64,000 nucleotides of DNA from Fulvivirga sp. M361 (GTDB taxonomy: Bacteria > Bacteroidota > Bacteroidia > Cytophagales > Cyclobacteriaceae), in the NCBI RefSeq assembly GCF_007097395.1, contig NZ_VKDC01000029.1, positions 27,759 to 91,758 of the forward strand. The letters run 5' to 3'. Positions within the stretch are counted from its first letter, which is position 1. Each line of letters starts with the position of its first letter. Below are positions 44,050-52,593 of this stretch, one piece after another. Below the pieces are notes generated by a model. It ran no database searches and was not told where the DNA came from. It saw nothing but the letters and a program-made list of their open reading frames with translations. The position numbers were made by a program, and so were the translations under genes.

Positions 44050-47000
44050 ATGAATGAATTAAGAAATCAACGAAAACTAAGTATGAGATCGATAATAGCC
44101 ACTATTTTGTTGAGTATTTTGACAAATACTGCTGCTTTATCACAAAGTGAGACCATTATCATTGATGAGTCCAAAGCGGCTTTTGAAAACCGTTCCTATT
44201 TGGTAGTGAAGCAATTGAAACTGACACCTGGTTTCCATGTAAGTGCCGTCAATGACGGAACGTTTTTTGCCAGAGTGATAAAAAATGAGCATAACGTGCC
44301 TCCGAGCTCAAATAAAAACTATATACGTACAGAAACGATCCTAAAAGATGGGGTTACAACCGAAAATTCCATCGCCGACCTGAGCAATTCTGACAAAGCA
44401 GTTTCATATGCCTATTTTGACGGAATTGGCAGACCTATCCAAACAGTTGAAGTGATGGCCTCGCATGATCAAAGGGATATGATACAACCCATCTTATATG
44501 ACAGGTTAGGCAGGCAGAATTTTCAATACTTATCCTACCGCCATACCTCTCAAAGTGGTGCTTTTCGTGACACTGATGCAGCTTTGATCGATGTTGCTTC
44601 GTTCTACCAAACCCTTAAAAAGGACAGCAAGCCATACTCACAAACTGAATATGATGGATCCCCGCTAAACAGGCCAATTGGACAATATGATCCCGGTGAA
44701 GTTTGGCATATTAACGGGAAAAAATCTGAAAATAAATTTTTAGTGAACCAGGCTAATGAGGTGAGCTATTGGAAAATAGTCAATGATAATCCGGTTTCTA
44801 CTGAAAATTACCCTGCTAACAGTCTGTTCATCAGTGAAAGTATGGATGAGGATCAACGGATCATGAAAGAGTATACTAATACATTGGGACAAATGGTGTT
44901 ATCACGAAAAAAGGGTGATGGAACTAACTGGATAGATACTTATTATGTATATGATGACATGGGACGTTTACGTTTCGTAATATCACCGGAGGGGACAGGA
45001 AGTTTAGATGATTATATCTACATCTATGAATATGATGATAAGCAGCGTATGGTTAAGAAAAAATTACCTGGTAAAGACTGGGAATATTTTGTCTATGATA
45101 AATGGGACAGAGAAGTATTGCGCCAGGATGGTAATCTGAGAAATGCATCTGGAGGCCCTTACTGGTTATTTACGAAATACGATGCCTTTAATCGTCCAAT
45201 AGTCCAAGGAAAGATTAACCTTACAGGTATAGTCGTGGGTAATGAGTATAGTGTGGGGCATCATGAAAACACAGCAAACAATTTACTGGGTTACACTCTT
45301 AATTTAAGCTATCCCCAAACTACCAATACAGACCTGGTACATAGTAGTACTTACTATGATAATCATGACTTTCTTACCTACTCTAATTGGGATGCTAATC
45401 GCACCCGTTTTAATTACGTCAATGAAACAGAAATCCCCGCCAACAGATTTACAGGCACACTCAAGGGTCAGATTACAGGGGTTAAAACCAAAAATCTGAA
45501 AGATGGTACATGGTTAGCGGCGGTTAATTACTATGACGATGAATATCGTGTGGTCCAATCTATCACGGATCATCATTTAAGCGGAACGGATAGAATAAGT
45601 ACAGAATATGATTTTGTAGGAAATGTCCTGCAATCCAAGCGTACCCATCAGAATACGGGTGATACTTTTTACACGCTGGAGACATTTGAATATGATCATG
45701 CAGACAGGCTGTTAAATACCTATCACAGCATAGATGGTGGTCCCAATGTGTTGATTGCTGAGAACATTTACAACGAAATTGGTGAGTTGATAGAGAAAAA
45801 CCATTACGCACCATCAGGGGCACGCTTACAGTCAGAAGATTTCCGCTATAATATCCGTAGCTGGCTTACGAGTATTAATAATAGTAGGTTGTCTGATGAC
45901 GGGGGTATTACCAATAATGATAACGATGATCTGTTTGGTATGAACCTTCTGTATTATGACAATGTCACTATACAAGGTGCGCCTGCCATAGCGCCAAGAT
46001 ACAATGGGAATATTGCAGCCTGGAAATGGGGCACCAATAATTTACAAGACCAACCGAAGGAGAACATTTATGGGTATACCTATGATATGTTGGAGAGGTT
46101 AAAGACAGCTTCATTTGCTACAAATAATGCAGGTGCCTGGACCGGGCATGCAGGGGCTTTTAACATTGCTGTGAATGGTTATGATAAAAATGGGAACATA
46201 GGGGGATTAACACGTTATACCTGGAACCAAAACACCACCACAAAAATAGATGAGCTCGTTTATCGCTACCAGGGTAACCAATTGCAAAATGTTAGAGATT
46301 TAGAGGCGAATCCTTTTGGATTTAAGGACCTTGTCGGTTCTCCTGAGTCAATGAAAGAGTATGGCTATGACGATAACGGCAATATGTACTATGACTTGAA
46401 TAAAGGAATTATTGACGTAGGGTATAATCATTTAAACCTGCCTGACTATGTCAAATTTGATGCTGGCAAAAAGATCAGCTACGCCTACGATGCTTCCGGT
46501 AATAAACTTTATACGCAGGCATTGGAGGGTACTACTGAAATACACCGAACAGATTATGTGGCCGGGGCACATTATGTAGACGGACAACTGGCATTTGTAG
46601 CTATGCCGGAAGGTCGTATCGTTAAAGCAGGAGGTGGATGGAAATACGAGTATTTCCTTACAGATCATTTAGGCAACGTACGAGTTACTTATGGTTATTC
46701 CAGCGCTATTGATGAATTCAGTGCTACGATGGAATCAGAGTATCAATCCGAAGAATCTGAGCACTTTCAACAACTCAATCACCGAGGAATAGACTATAAT
46801 CATACGGCACCATCTATTGAATTACAAACGCCAAATGAAAGTCTGTTGCTTAATGCATCATTATCCAATGGCATCTATGGTGCCACCAAAGTATTGAATG
46901 TCAAAACCGGTGATCAGGTATCCATAAAGGCATTTGCCAGGTATGCTTCCAGTTCGGGGACTATGAATGATGCTGTGAGTGGTGTGTTAAGCGCTATAAC

Positions 47001-48324
47001 CGGGGCATTTAATGTAACACCGGCTACCGAAGGAGGAATTATTTATAGTGCTTTTGACACACACTCCCAGGGGTTTACAGATGGCATGCCAGCCGGTCAG
47101 GAACCAAAAGCCTACCTGGCCTATATACTTTTTAATTCTGCGTATTCCGGTACTCCACAGTTTGGCACACGCGCTATTTCCAGCAACGCCACGGTAAACT
47201 TTGAGGAGTTGATGCATGAAATTACGGTGCCTTATGATGGAGACTTATACATTTACCTGGCCAACGAAAGTGATTATAATGTTTTTTTTGACGATATGAA
47301 TGTTATTCATAAAAAGAATGATAATGTACTTCAGGTCACACAAACCAATGATTACTATCCTTTTGGTCTTACGTTTAACAGTTATCAAAAACCTCAGGAT
47401 CATACTAATCGCTATCAGTTCCAGGGACAAGAGTTACAAACGGATTTTGATCTGGGGTGGTCACAATTTAAATGGCGTAATAGTGACCCGGCTATTGGAA
47501 GGTTTTTTAATATTGATCCCATTGCAGAGGACTATTATTATAACTCTAGCTATGCTTTTAGTGAGAATCGCTTGACAAACGGGGTAGAACTTGAAGGCTT
47601 AGAGCACATATCAACCTATAGTACATTCAATTATACCGGATCGTGGATGGATTACCCGAATACTGTTAATAATGCTGCAATTAATATGTTAAATCTACCA
47701 ATAAGTTTATGGAATTCAGGAGTTGAAAATTATCTATCCCTCTCTAGAGGCACCTGGACAGAAGATGTGTCAAATGATTTTAACCTGCTTGGCAATAACA
47801 TTAAATCACTTGCATCAGACCAACTTGATTATACTTTAAATACACCTATTTTAGATCAGTTTATAGAAACCGGTTATTTTGTAGTGAGCCCACAGGCAGT
47901 TGAAAGTGTAGCAACTTTGGGTTTAGTATCCAGCGCATCATTATTAAGAGGCTCAAACTCAATAAGTGGAAGTCTTTATAAACCTCAGTTAACTCCATTT
48001 TCTGAAGCCGCTAAGGGGGGTAGTAGAGCTTTTTGGTCAGGTGGAAATGTTGCAAAAAATACTGCTGCAAGTTTTGCTAAATCCAATGGAATGAAGACGT
48101 TAGAGATGACAGCAAGAGGTAGGATTATGAATACGTTAAACCCTGTTTTACCTCGTTCAGTATCAAGTCCAATTTGGAGAAGCCTTTCGACAAATTTTGC
48201 AAAAGGAGCCAAAGGGCAAGCTCATTTCTTCACTACACCAGCAGGTCCACGCTCAGGAAGTATTTGGTTAAATATTGAGAAACCGATTTTGCAACAAAAT
48301 GGGGTTAGAATTATTACTCATTGA
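44050..48324 (+). CDS. RHS2: Rhs repeat-associated core protein with C-terminal toxin-like domain
   Basis: I use the ATG at 44050, 13 bases after RHS1; a signal peptide (IIATILLSILTNTAALSQ) follows. An in-frame extension back to 43930 would overlap RHS1. The product is 1424 residues. After a DUF6443-like region (FDGIGRPIQTVEVMA, YDRLGRQNFQYL), many YD repeats follow, for example YDRLGRQ, YDDMGRLRFVIS, YDKWDREVLRQD, YDHADRLLNTYH and YDASGNKLYTQ. The Rhs core at ~1095-1183 includes YYPFGLTF, RYQFQGQELQTD, LGWSQFKWRNSDPAIGRFFN and DPIAEDYYYN. Residues from ~1185 to the end are a different, more AT-rich tail with SRAFWSGGNVAKNTAAS and TLEMTARGR. This is the toxin position. Toxin family unassigned. 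Confidence 0.87.
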   Translation: MNELRNQRKLSMRSIIATILLSILTNTAALSQSETIIIDESKAAFENRSYLVVKQLKLTPGFHVSAVNDGTFFARVIKNEHNVPPSSNKNYIRTETILKDGVTTENSIADLSNSDKAVSYAYFDGIGRPIQTVEVMASHDQRDMIQPILYDRLGRQNFQYLSYRHTSQSGAFRDTDAALIDVASFYQTLKKDSKPYSQTEYDGSPLNRPIGQYDPGEVWHINGKKSENKFLVNQANEVSYWKIVNDNPVSTENYPANSLFISESMDEDQRIMKEYTNTLGQMVLSRKKGDGTNWIDTYYVYDDMGRLRFVISPEGTGSLDDYIYIYEYDDKQRMVKKKLPGKDWEYFVYDKWDREVLRQDGNLRNASGGPYWLFTKYDAFNRPIVQGKINLTGIVVGNEYSVGHHENTANNLLGYTLNLSYPQTTNTDLVHSSTYYDNHDFLTYSNWDANRTRFNYVNETEIPANRFTGTLKGQITGVKTKNLKDGTWLAAVNYYDDEYRVVQSITDHHLSGTDRISTEYDFVGNVLQSKRTHQNTGDTFYTLETFEYDHADRLLNTYHSIDGGPNVLIAENIYNEIGELIEKNHYAPSGARLQSEDFRYNIRSWLTSINNSRLSDDGGITNNDNDDLFGMNLLYYDNVTIQGAPAIAPRYNGNIAAWKWGTNNLQDQPKENIYGYTYDMLERLKTASFATNNAGAWTGHAGAFNIAVNGYDKNGNIGGLTRYTWNQNTTTKIDELVYRYQGNQLQNVRDLEANPFGFKDLVGSPESMKEYGYDDNGNMYYDLNKGIIDVGYNHLNLPDYVKFDAGKKISYAYDASGNKLYTQALEGTTEIHRTDYVAGAHYVDGQLAFVAMPEGRIVKAGGGWKYEYFLTDHLGNVRVTYGYSSAIDEFSATMESEYQSEESEHFQQLNHRGIDYNHTAPSIELQTPNESLLLNASLSNGIYGATKVLNVKTGDQVSIKAFARYASSSGTMNDAVSGVLSAITGAFNVTPATEGGIIYSAFDTHSQGFTDGMPAGQEPKAYLAYILFNSAYSGTPQFGTRAISSNATVNFEELMHEITVPYDGDLYIYLANESDYNVFFDDMNVIHKKNDNVLQVTQTNDYYPFGLTFNSYQKPQDHTNRYQFQGQELQTDFDLGWSQFKWRNSDPAIGRFFNIDPIAEDYYYNSSYAFSENRLTNGVELEGLEHISTYSTFNYTGSWMDYPNTVNNAAINMLNLPISLWNSGVENYLSLSRGTWTEDVSNDFNLLGNNIKSLASDQLDYTLNTPILDQFIETGYFVVSPQAVESVATLGLVSSASLLRGSNSISGSLYKPQLTPFSEAAKGGSRAFWSGGNVAKNTAASFAKSNGMKTLEMTARGRIMNTLNPVLPRSVSSPIWRSLSTNFAKGAKGQAHFFTTPAGPRSGSIWLNIEKPILQQNGVRIITH

Positions 48325-48340
48325 TAATGATAAAACAGTC

Positions 48341-48691
48341 ATGAATATTTATAAAAACTTATTTTCTGAAAAATCGATGAAGGGTAAAATCCTTAGAATC
48401 AAGGATGATATAGAAAAGCTAATCAAACCGATTTGTAACGAGAAGTTTTGGGTTGAGTGGTATGGGGCTTATGATATAGATCCCAAGAATTTAGTTTTTT
48501 GGGGTTGTGTACAAACTGATGAAACAAAAGAAAGATTTGAGTCTAATTCTGATTTGATGAACAATTTCAGGCTTCTACTTGATAAGTACGATTATCCTGA
48601 ACAAGCAAGAAAACATGTACATATCGGTTTCGAATCTCAGGAAACGGTAGATAGAGAATCAGATGGTGATTGGTATTTACATTTCAAATAA
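48341..48691 (+). CDS. Candidate immunity protein for the RHS2 toxin
   Basis: The start is set at ATG 48341, 16 bases after the RHS2 stop, giving 116 residues; an in-frame upstream ATG (48275) would lie inside the toxin. The protein is small, acidic and soluble, with WVEWYGAYDIDPKNLVFWGC and HIGFESQETVDRESDGDW. Position directly after an Rhs toxin tail is the classical place for immunity genes, and its AT-rich composition matches the toxin tail. I recall similar FESQETVDR-type sequences near Rhs toxins, but I cannot confirm the family. Confidence 0.65.
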   Translation: MNIYKNLFSEKSMKGKILRIKDDIEKLIKPICNEKFWVEWYGAYDIDPKNLVFWGCVQTDETKERFESNSDLMNNFRLLLDKYDYPEQARKHVHIGFESQETVDRESDGDWYLHFK

Positions 48692-48703
48692 GTAGGTGAT
48701 TTT

Positions 48704-49024
48704 ATGATGTTACTGATTTGTATACTAACAGGGTTTTTCAAAAGGCAAGCCTTTGTTACTCTTTGTCTTGTTTTTCAAGTCGGTGCGTTGTTCTGTTTTT
48801 CCTTTAATGTAATATCTGTTTTAGCAAGCTCTACCATTTTCATTCAAGAACATCATACAGGTATTCCTAAAGATTACACCTATGATAAAAATATTCAATC
48901 AACTTGGGTAGAAAGTAGTCATATTGATAGGGCAAATTGTGCAAATTCAAAAAGTGAAGTTGGGCCGGAATGCGAAAGGGTGCAGTTGAGTGCAAGGGAA
49001 GCCGCTAGGGAAGTACAGCAATGA
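48704..49024 (+). CDS. Small hypothetical gene, doubtful
   Basis: The 106-residue frame starts 12 bases after the immunity gene. It has one hydrophobic stretch (LCLVFQVGALFCFSFNVISVL) and a polar tail with two cysteines. It could be a membrane protein, or a remnant of a displaced toxin or immunity cassette. No family recognised, and codon pattern is not convincing. Confidence 0.35.
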   Translation: MMLLICILTGFFKRQAFVTLCLVFQVGALFCFSFNVISVLASSTIFIQEHHTGIPKDYTYDKNIQSTWVESSHIDRANCANSKSEVGPECERVQLSAREAAREVQQ

Positions 49025-49359
49025 TATATCGAAATTTTGAATGGGGTGAATTGAGTTCCATTAAGTCGACAGGCGGTAAATTTTTCATAAATCAGAATTG
49101 CTTTTAAGGTTAGCAATTCTGAGTTGTAGAATCAGGGTTAAATATTTGTACTAAATCGAGTTTTACTAAATCTTTTATGGCGAAAATCACTGTGTTAAAG
49201 TCATTTGTAACATTGCCAGAAAAATTGAGTTCAGAGTGAGATGAAAAATATCAACCCTTCAGAGTTCCCGATAAAGGAATAAGCATTAAAGTAAAACTTA
49301 AATCAAAGTAAAAAAATAAACAACATTATAGATCAAAGTAGCCCTGAAAAAATAATGTC
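49025..49359 (+). other. 335-base intergenic region in the toxin island
   Basis: No gene is supported; only short frames occur. It includes the hairpin 49092-49122 and is AT-rich, like a scar left by replacement of toxin cassettes. Confidence 0.4.
49092..49122. other. 10-base stem hairpin downstream of the toxin cassette
   Basis: TCAGAATTGC and GCAATTCTGA are perfect inverted repeats around an 11-base loop. No T run follows on either strand, so it is not a classical terminator. It could be a recombination or mRNA-stability feature. Confidence 0.4.
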
Positions 49360-50760
49360 TTGAAGAGAGCAATAATTATAGCAATCCTTATCACCATCAG
49401 CGGTGCTTTGAAGGCCCAGGAACCAATCTTCGGCCTGTCAGATAGGCATTTGGGTAAAATAGAACAAACAACGGAGGCAAAAGACAAGCTCCGTAAGTTT
49501 AGAAAGTTTTATAGTAAGGACAGTGCTAAACATGCTAAGGCAGTAAGAAAATACTGGCGGAAAAAGTCGGACAGCTTATCCCGGAGCTTTGTTAAGGGAG
49601 GTCATTATGAGACACTGGATTCAATAAAAGACGTTGATTTACCTGGGGTAATTCCAAGTGTTAATCCATTGGAAAATACTAAGAAAGTAGGCGAAGGCAA
49701 AATTCCCATTGCCACTAATGAACTGGGTGAACTCAATCAAAAAATAGGCGATACGGATACTATGCACTCAGCTCAATCGGGTTTGCAGGCACCAGATTCT
49801 ACTAAGCTGGCCAATCGTATAATGGAAGAATCCGGCCTGGATAGGTATCAGAAAGAGTTGGCGCTACTTCAGAATAGAGATAGTCTTGGTATGAATACGA
49901 GTGAGTATGTAGTGAGCAAAACAGAGCAAACCCTTTCGGATGAGATAATGAGCAATGATGAACTTGGTCTGCTACAGGAAAGAACGGAAATGGAAGATCA
50001 ACTGGAAGCTTTTAAAAGTAATTCTGAAAAGTATCAAGACGAGATGAGTAAGTATCAGAATCGTGCCGAAATCAAATCCAGGGGAACGGAAATGCTGAAG
50101 CAGGATGCCATGAAACATTTAAACAAGCACCGGCAAAAATTGTCGGCGGCCCGGAAAAAGCTGTCAACACTGCAAAATAAATACATCTCTATCCCTAATT
50201 CAAATGACATGAGCACTGCGGTAAAGCGAAATTCATTAAAAGGGAAACCTTTAAAAGAACGTGTATACTTTGGGGGTAATTTTAACCTGAATACGTTTGA
50301 CCCATTCTCATTGGATATTTCTCCTCAACTCGGCTATAAGATCAATAGAAGGTTTGTTATTGGGCTGGGAGGTACCTACCGGAAAACCTTTGCAGACAGT
50401 ATTTCCTCTTCACCCCCTATTCCTGCAGAAAGCCATGGTTATAATATGTTTAGCTATTATGATATTCCAGGTATTATAGGGAAAGGCTTTTTCGTGTCTG
50501 GTGAGTTTGAAAGGATGACCAGGGAACAAATTTTACAACAGAACAATAACCCGAATGAATCCCCTGGAAAGGAAGTGCGTTGGATATCTGTTCTGATGCT
50601 AGGTGCAGGCAAACGCATCAGTATTGGCCGAATGGTTGATATGAACCTATTGATGATGTACAATTTCCTTCATGATCCTGATAATCCAATATACCCTCGC
50701 CCATGGGTGTTGAAAGTGGGTTTTCAACTGAGTGAATTGGCGGTATTGAAGAAGAAGTAA
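49360..50760 (+). CDS. Secreted coiled-coil protein with C-terminal beta-barrel
   Basis: The start is a TTG (49360) because the signal peptide (KRAIIIAILITISGALKAQ) begins exactly there; the nearby ATG 49355 is out of frame and stops at once. The 466-residue protein has a charged, helical middle with coiled-coil character (~150-285, e.g. ERTEMEDQLEAFKSNSEKYQ). A C-terminal part (~305-466) of alternating strands follows (YFGGNFNLNTFDPFSLDISP, FVIGLGGTYRKTF), like an outer membrane barrel. I do not recognise a family. It is 30 bases upstream of fibre C and likely shares its transcript, so it may anchor fibres or Rhs proteins in the outer membrane. Confidence 0.68.
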   Translation: MKRAIIIAILITISGALKAQEPIFGLSDRHLGKIEQTTEAKDKLRKFRKFYSKDSAKHAKAVRKYWRKKSDSLSRSFVKGGHYETLDSIKDVDLPGVIPSVNPLENTKKVGEGKIPIATNELGELNQKIGDTDTMHSAQSGLQAPDSTKLANRIMEESGLDRYQKELALLQNRDSLGMNTSEYVVSKTEQTLSDEIMSNDELGLLQERTEMEDQLEAFKSNSEKYQDEMSKYQNRAEIKSRGTEMLKQDAMKHLNKHRQKLSAARKKLSTLQNKYISIPNSNDMSTAVKRNSLKGKPLKERVYFGGNFNLNTFDPFSLDISPQLGYKINRRFVIGLGGTYRKTFADSISSSPPIPAESHGYNMFSYYDIPGIIGKGFFVSGEFERMTREQILQQNNNPNESPGKEVRWISVLMLGAGKRISIGRMVDMNLLMMYNFLHDPDNPIYPRPWVLKVGFQLSELAVLKKK

Positions 50761-50790
50761 GAGCATTGAAAAAATTAAAACGATTTAGAA

Positions 50791-51645
50791 ATGAAATATA
50801 CCCCCGGCTTTACACTATTACTTCTATGTGCTCTTTTTAACCCAACGCTAGCACAAACCAGCCATTTGGATGGCGAAACAAAACTCATAAACCCAACAGG
50901 CCGAACACTCCTGTTAGAAAGGGACGATGAAGATTCCTGGCTAACCTTCCATGATCCGGGTAATACCTGGTATTCGATGGGAATTGATTATTCTGATTTT
51001 GGAAAATTCAAGCTCAATTTCGGAAGTATACTCGGGGAGAACAACCACATTACGTTAACTTCCACTGGAAAGTTAGGGATAGGCACCACAGATCCTAAAG
51101 ACGTCCTCCATGTCAATGGAGATTATACCGGTAAAGGACACTTTATGCTATATGCATATGAGGGAGAAGGTAATTCGGGTTCAACCTATATTCAGGCCCG
51201 GGATCGTTCGGGGACGTCCAGTATTAATATGCAATTCAGGACTCAAAACAATGGCGTGGCCGTAGAAGCCATGAGAATTGCATCGAACGGGAATATCGGT
51301 ATTGGCACGAATAGCCCTGATGCTAAACTGGCCGTCAAAGGTGATATCCATGCCCAGGAAGTGAAAGTGGACCTCAACGTTCCCGGCCCTGACTATGTTT
51401 TTGAAGAGGGATATGATCTGCCTACACTGAAAAGTACTCAGAGCTATATCTATGAAAATAAACATTTACCGGAAGTGCCTTCCGCCCATGAAATGGAGAA
51501 AAATGGGATTGATCTTGGTGAGATGAACATGTTGTTGTTGAAGAAGGTGGAGGAGTTGACACTTCATTTGATTGAGCAAAATGAGGTTAATCAAAATCAG
51601 TCAGAAAGGATCAAAATCCTTGAAAGCAAATTAAAAGAACTATAA
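50791..51645 (+). CDS. Secreted fibre-like protein C, close copy of the A module
   Basis: The 284-residue protein has a signal peptide (FTLLLLCALFNPTLAQ), two GIGT-P repeats (KLGIGTTDPKDVLHVNG, NIGIGTNSPDAKLAVKG) and a C-terminal module nearly identical to protein A over ~100 residues (DIHAQEVKVDLNVPGPDYVF, NKHLPEVPSAHEMEKNGIDL, EMNMLLLKKVEELTLHLI), ending in a coiled coil. The next fibre gene follows by 21 bases. Role as for A and B: probably a surface or injection fibre. Confidence 0.78.
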   Translation: MKYTPGFTLLLLCALFNPTLAQTSHLDGETKLINPTGRTLLLERDDEDSWLTFHDPGNTWYSMGIDYSDFGKFKLNFGSILGENNHITLTSTGKLGIGTTDPKDVLHVNGDYTGKGHFMLYAYEGEGNSGSTYIQARDRSGTSSINMQFRTQNNGVAVEAMRIASNGNIGIGTNSPDAKLAVKGDIHAQEVKVDLNVPGPDYVFEEGYDLPTLKSTQSYIYENKHLPEVPSAHEMEKNGIDLGEMNMLLLKKVEELTLHLIEQNEVNQNQSERIKILESKLKEL

Positions 51646-51666
51646 TAAAATTAAAACATTCGAAAA

Positions 51667-52582
51667 ATGAAACTCCTTACAGTGTTATCCTTTTTTTTAG
51701 TACTCTCAATTTCACTTAAAGCACAAAATTGGAGTGGTTCTACCCCAGGGAATATTTATTACAACAGTGGCAATGTGGGTATAGGAACGGCTAACCCAAA
51801 TGCCAGACTTAATATTTCGGCAACAGGAGATGGTGCCGAACTGTTGCGGTTATCCACTGAGCGAGCATGGGCCTTTGTTCAACGTGATGTGGGAGTTTCT
51901 GCAGCTCTGGAACTAAAAGACCTTACCGGTGGCAAGTATTTTAGAATAAGAGGTTTTAGTGATGAACTGGCATTTTCTATAAAGTCGAATACAGGTGATG
52001 GTTACATAGCCGGTAAACTAGGTATTGGTACTACTACTCCCTTATCACCGCTCCATATCAATGCCAATCATAAAGGTGCCATTTTTGAAAATAGTGTTAA
52101 TGGAAGAACCATTGAAATTGACCCGGGCAATGGTTCCATTGATATGACAAATGGGTATTTACATTTAAATCGCTTTTCTAATGAAAACGTTATAATAGGT
52201 TTGGGAGGTGGCCGTTTAGGCGTAGGGTACAGGTGCACCGGATTCGAAACTTACCGTCAATGGGGATATCCATGCCAAAGAGGTGAAAGTGGATCTCAAC
52301 GTTCCTGGTCCTGATTACGTTTTTGATGCTGACTATAATTTACCAACATTAAGTAGCATTGAAGCGTATGTTTTGGCACACAAGCATCTGCCAGAGGTGC
52401 CTTCAGCAGAACAAATGGAAGAAAATGGCATTGAAGTCGGAGCCATGAACATGATATTGCTAAAGAAAGTTGAAGAGTTAACGCTCCATTTGATCCATCA
52501 GAATAAACAAGTCGGGGAGCTGACAAAGACGGTAGCACATCAGCAAAAACAAATCGAATTGCTGATGAAGCAGAAAGATTAA
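51667..52582 (+). pseudogene. Fibre-like protein D, interrupted by a one-base frameshift
   Basis: The first frame (51667-52314) has a signal peptide (LLTVLSFFLVLSISLKAQ) and GIGT-P repeats (VGIGTANPNARLNIS, LGIGTTTPLSPLHIN), then ends in unrelated sequence. The module continues in another frame (GDIHAKEVKVDLNVPGPDYV, KHLPEVPSAEQMEENGIEVG, KKVEELTLHLI) to 52582. Removing one G from the GGG at 52225-52227 restores VGTGAPDSKLTVNGD and a single 305-residue protein. This may be a real disruption, phase-variable tract or sequencing error. The coiled-coil end is intact. Confidence 0.82.
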
Positions 52583-52593
52583 GAAGTATTATT

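Noticed and set aside
49092..49122. Hairpin as a rho-independent terminator
   Set aside because: No T run follows on either strand, and the loop is long; kept only as an unexplained hairpin.
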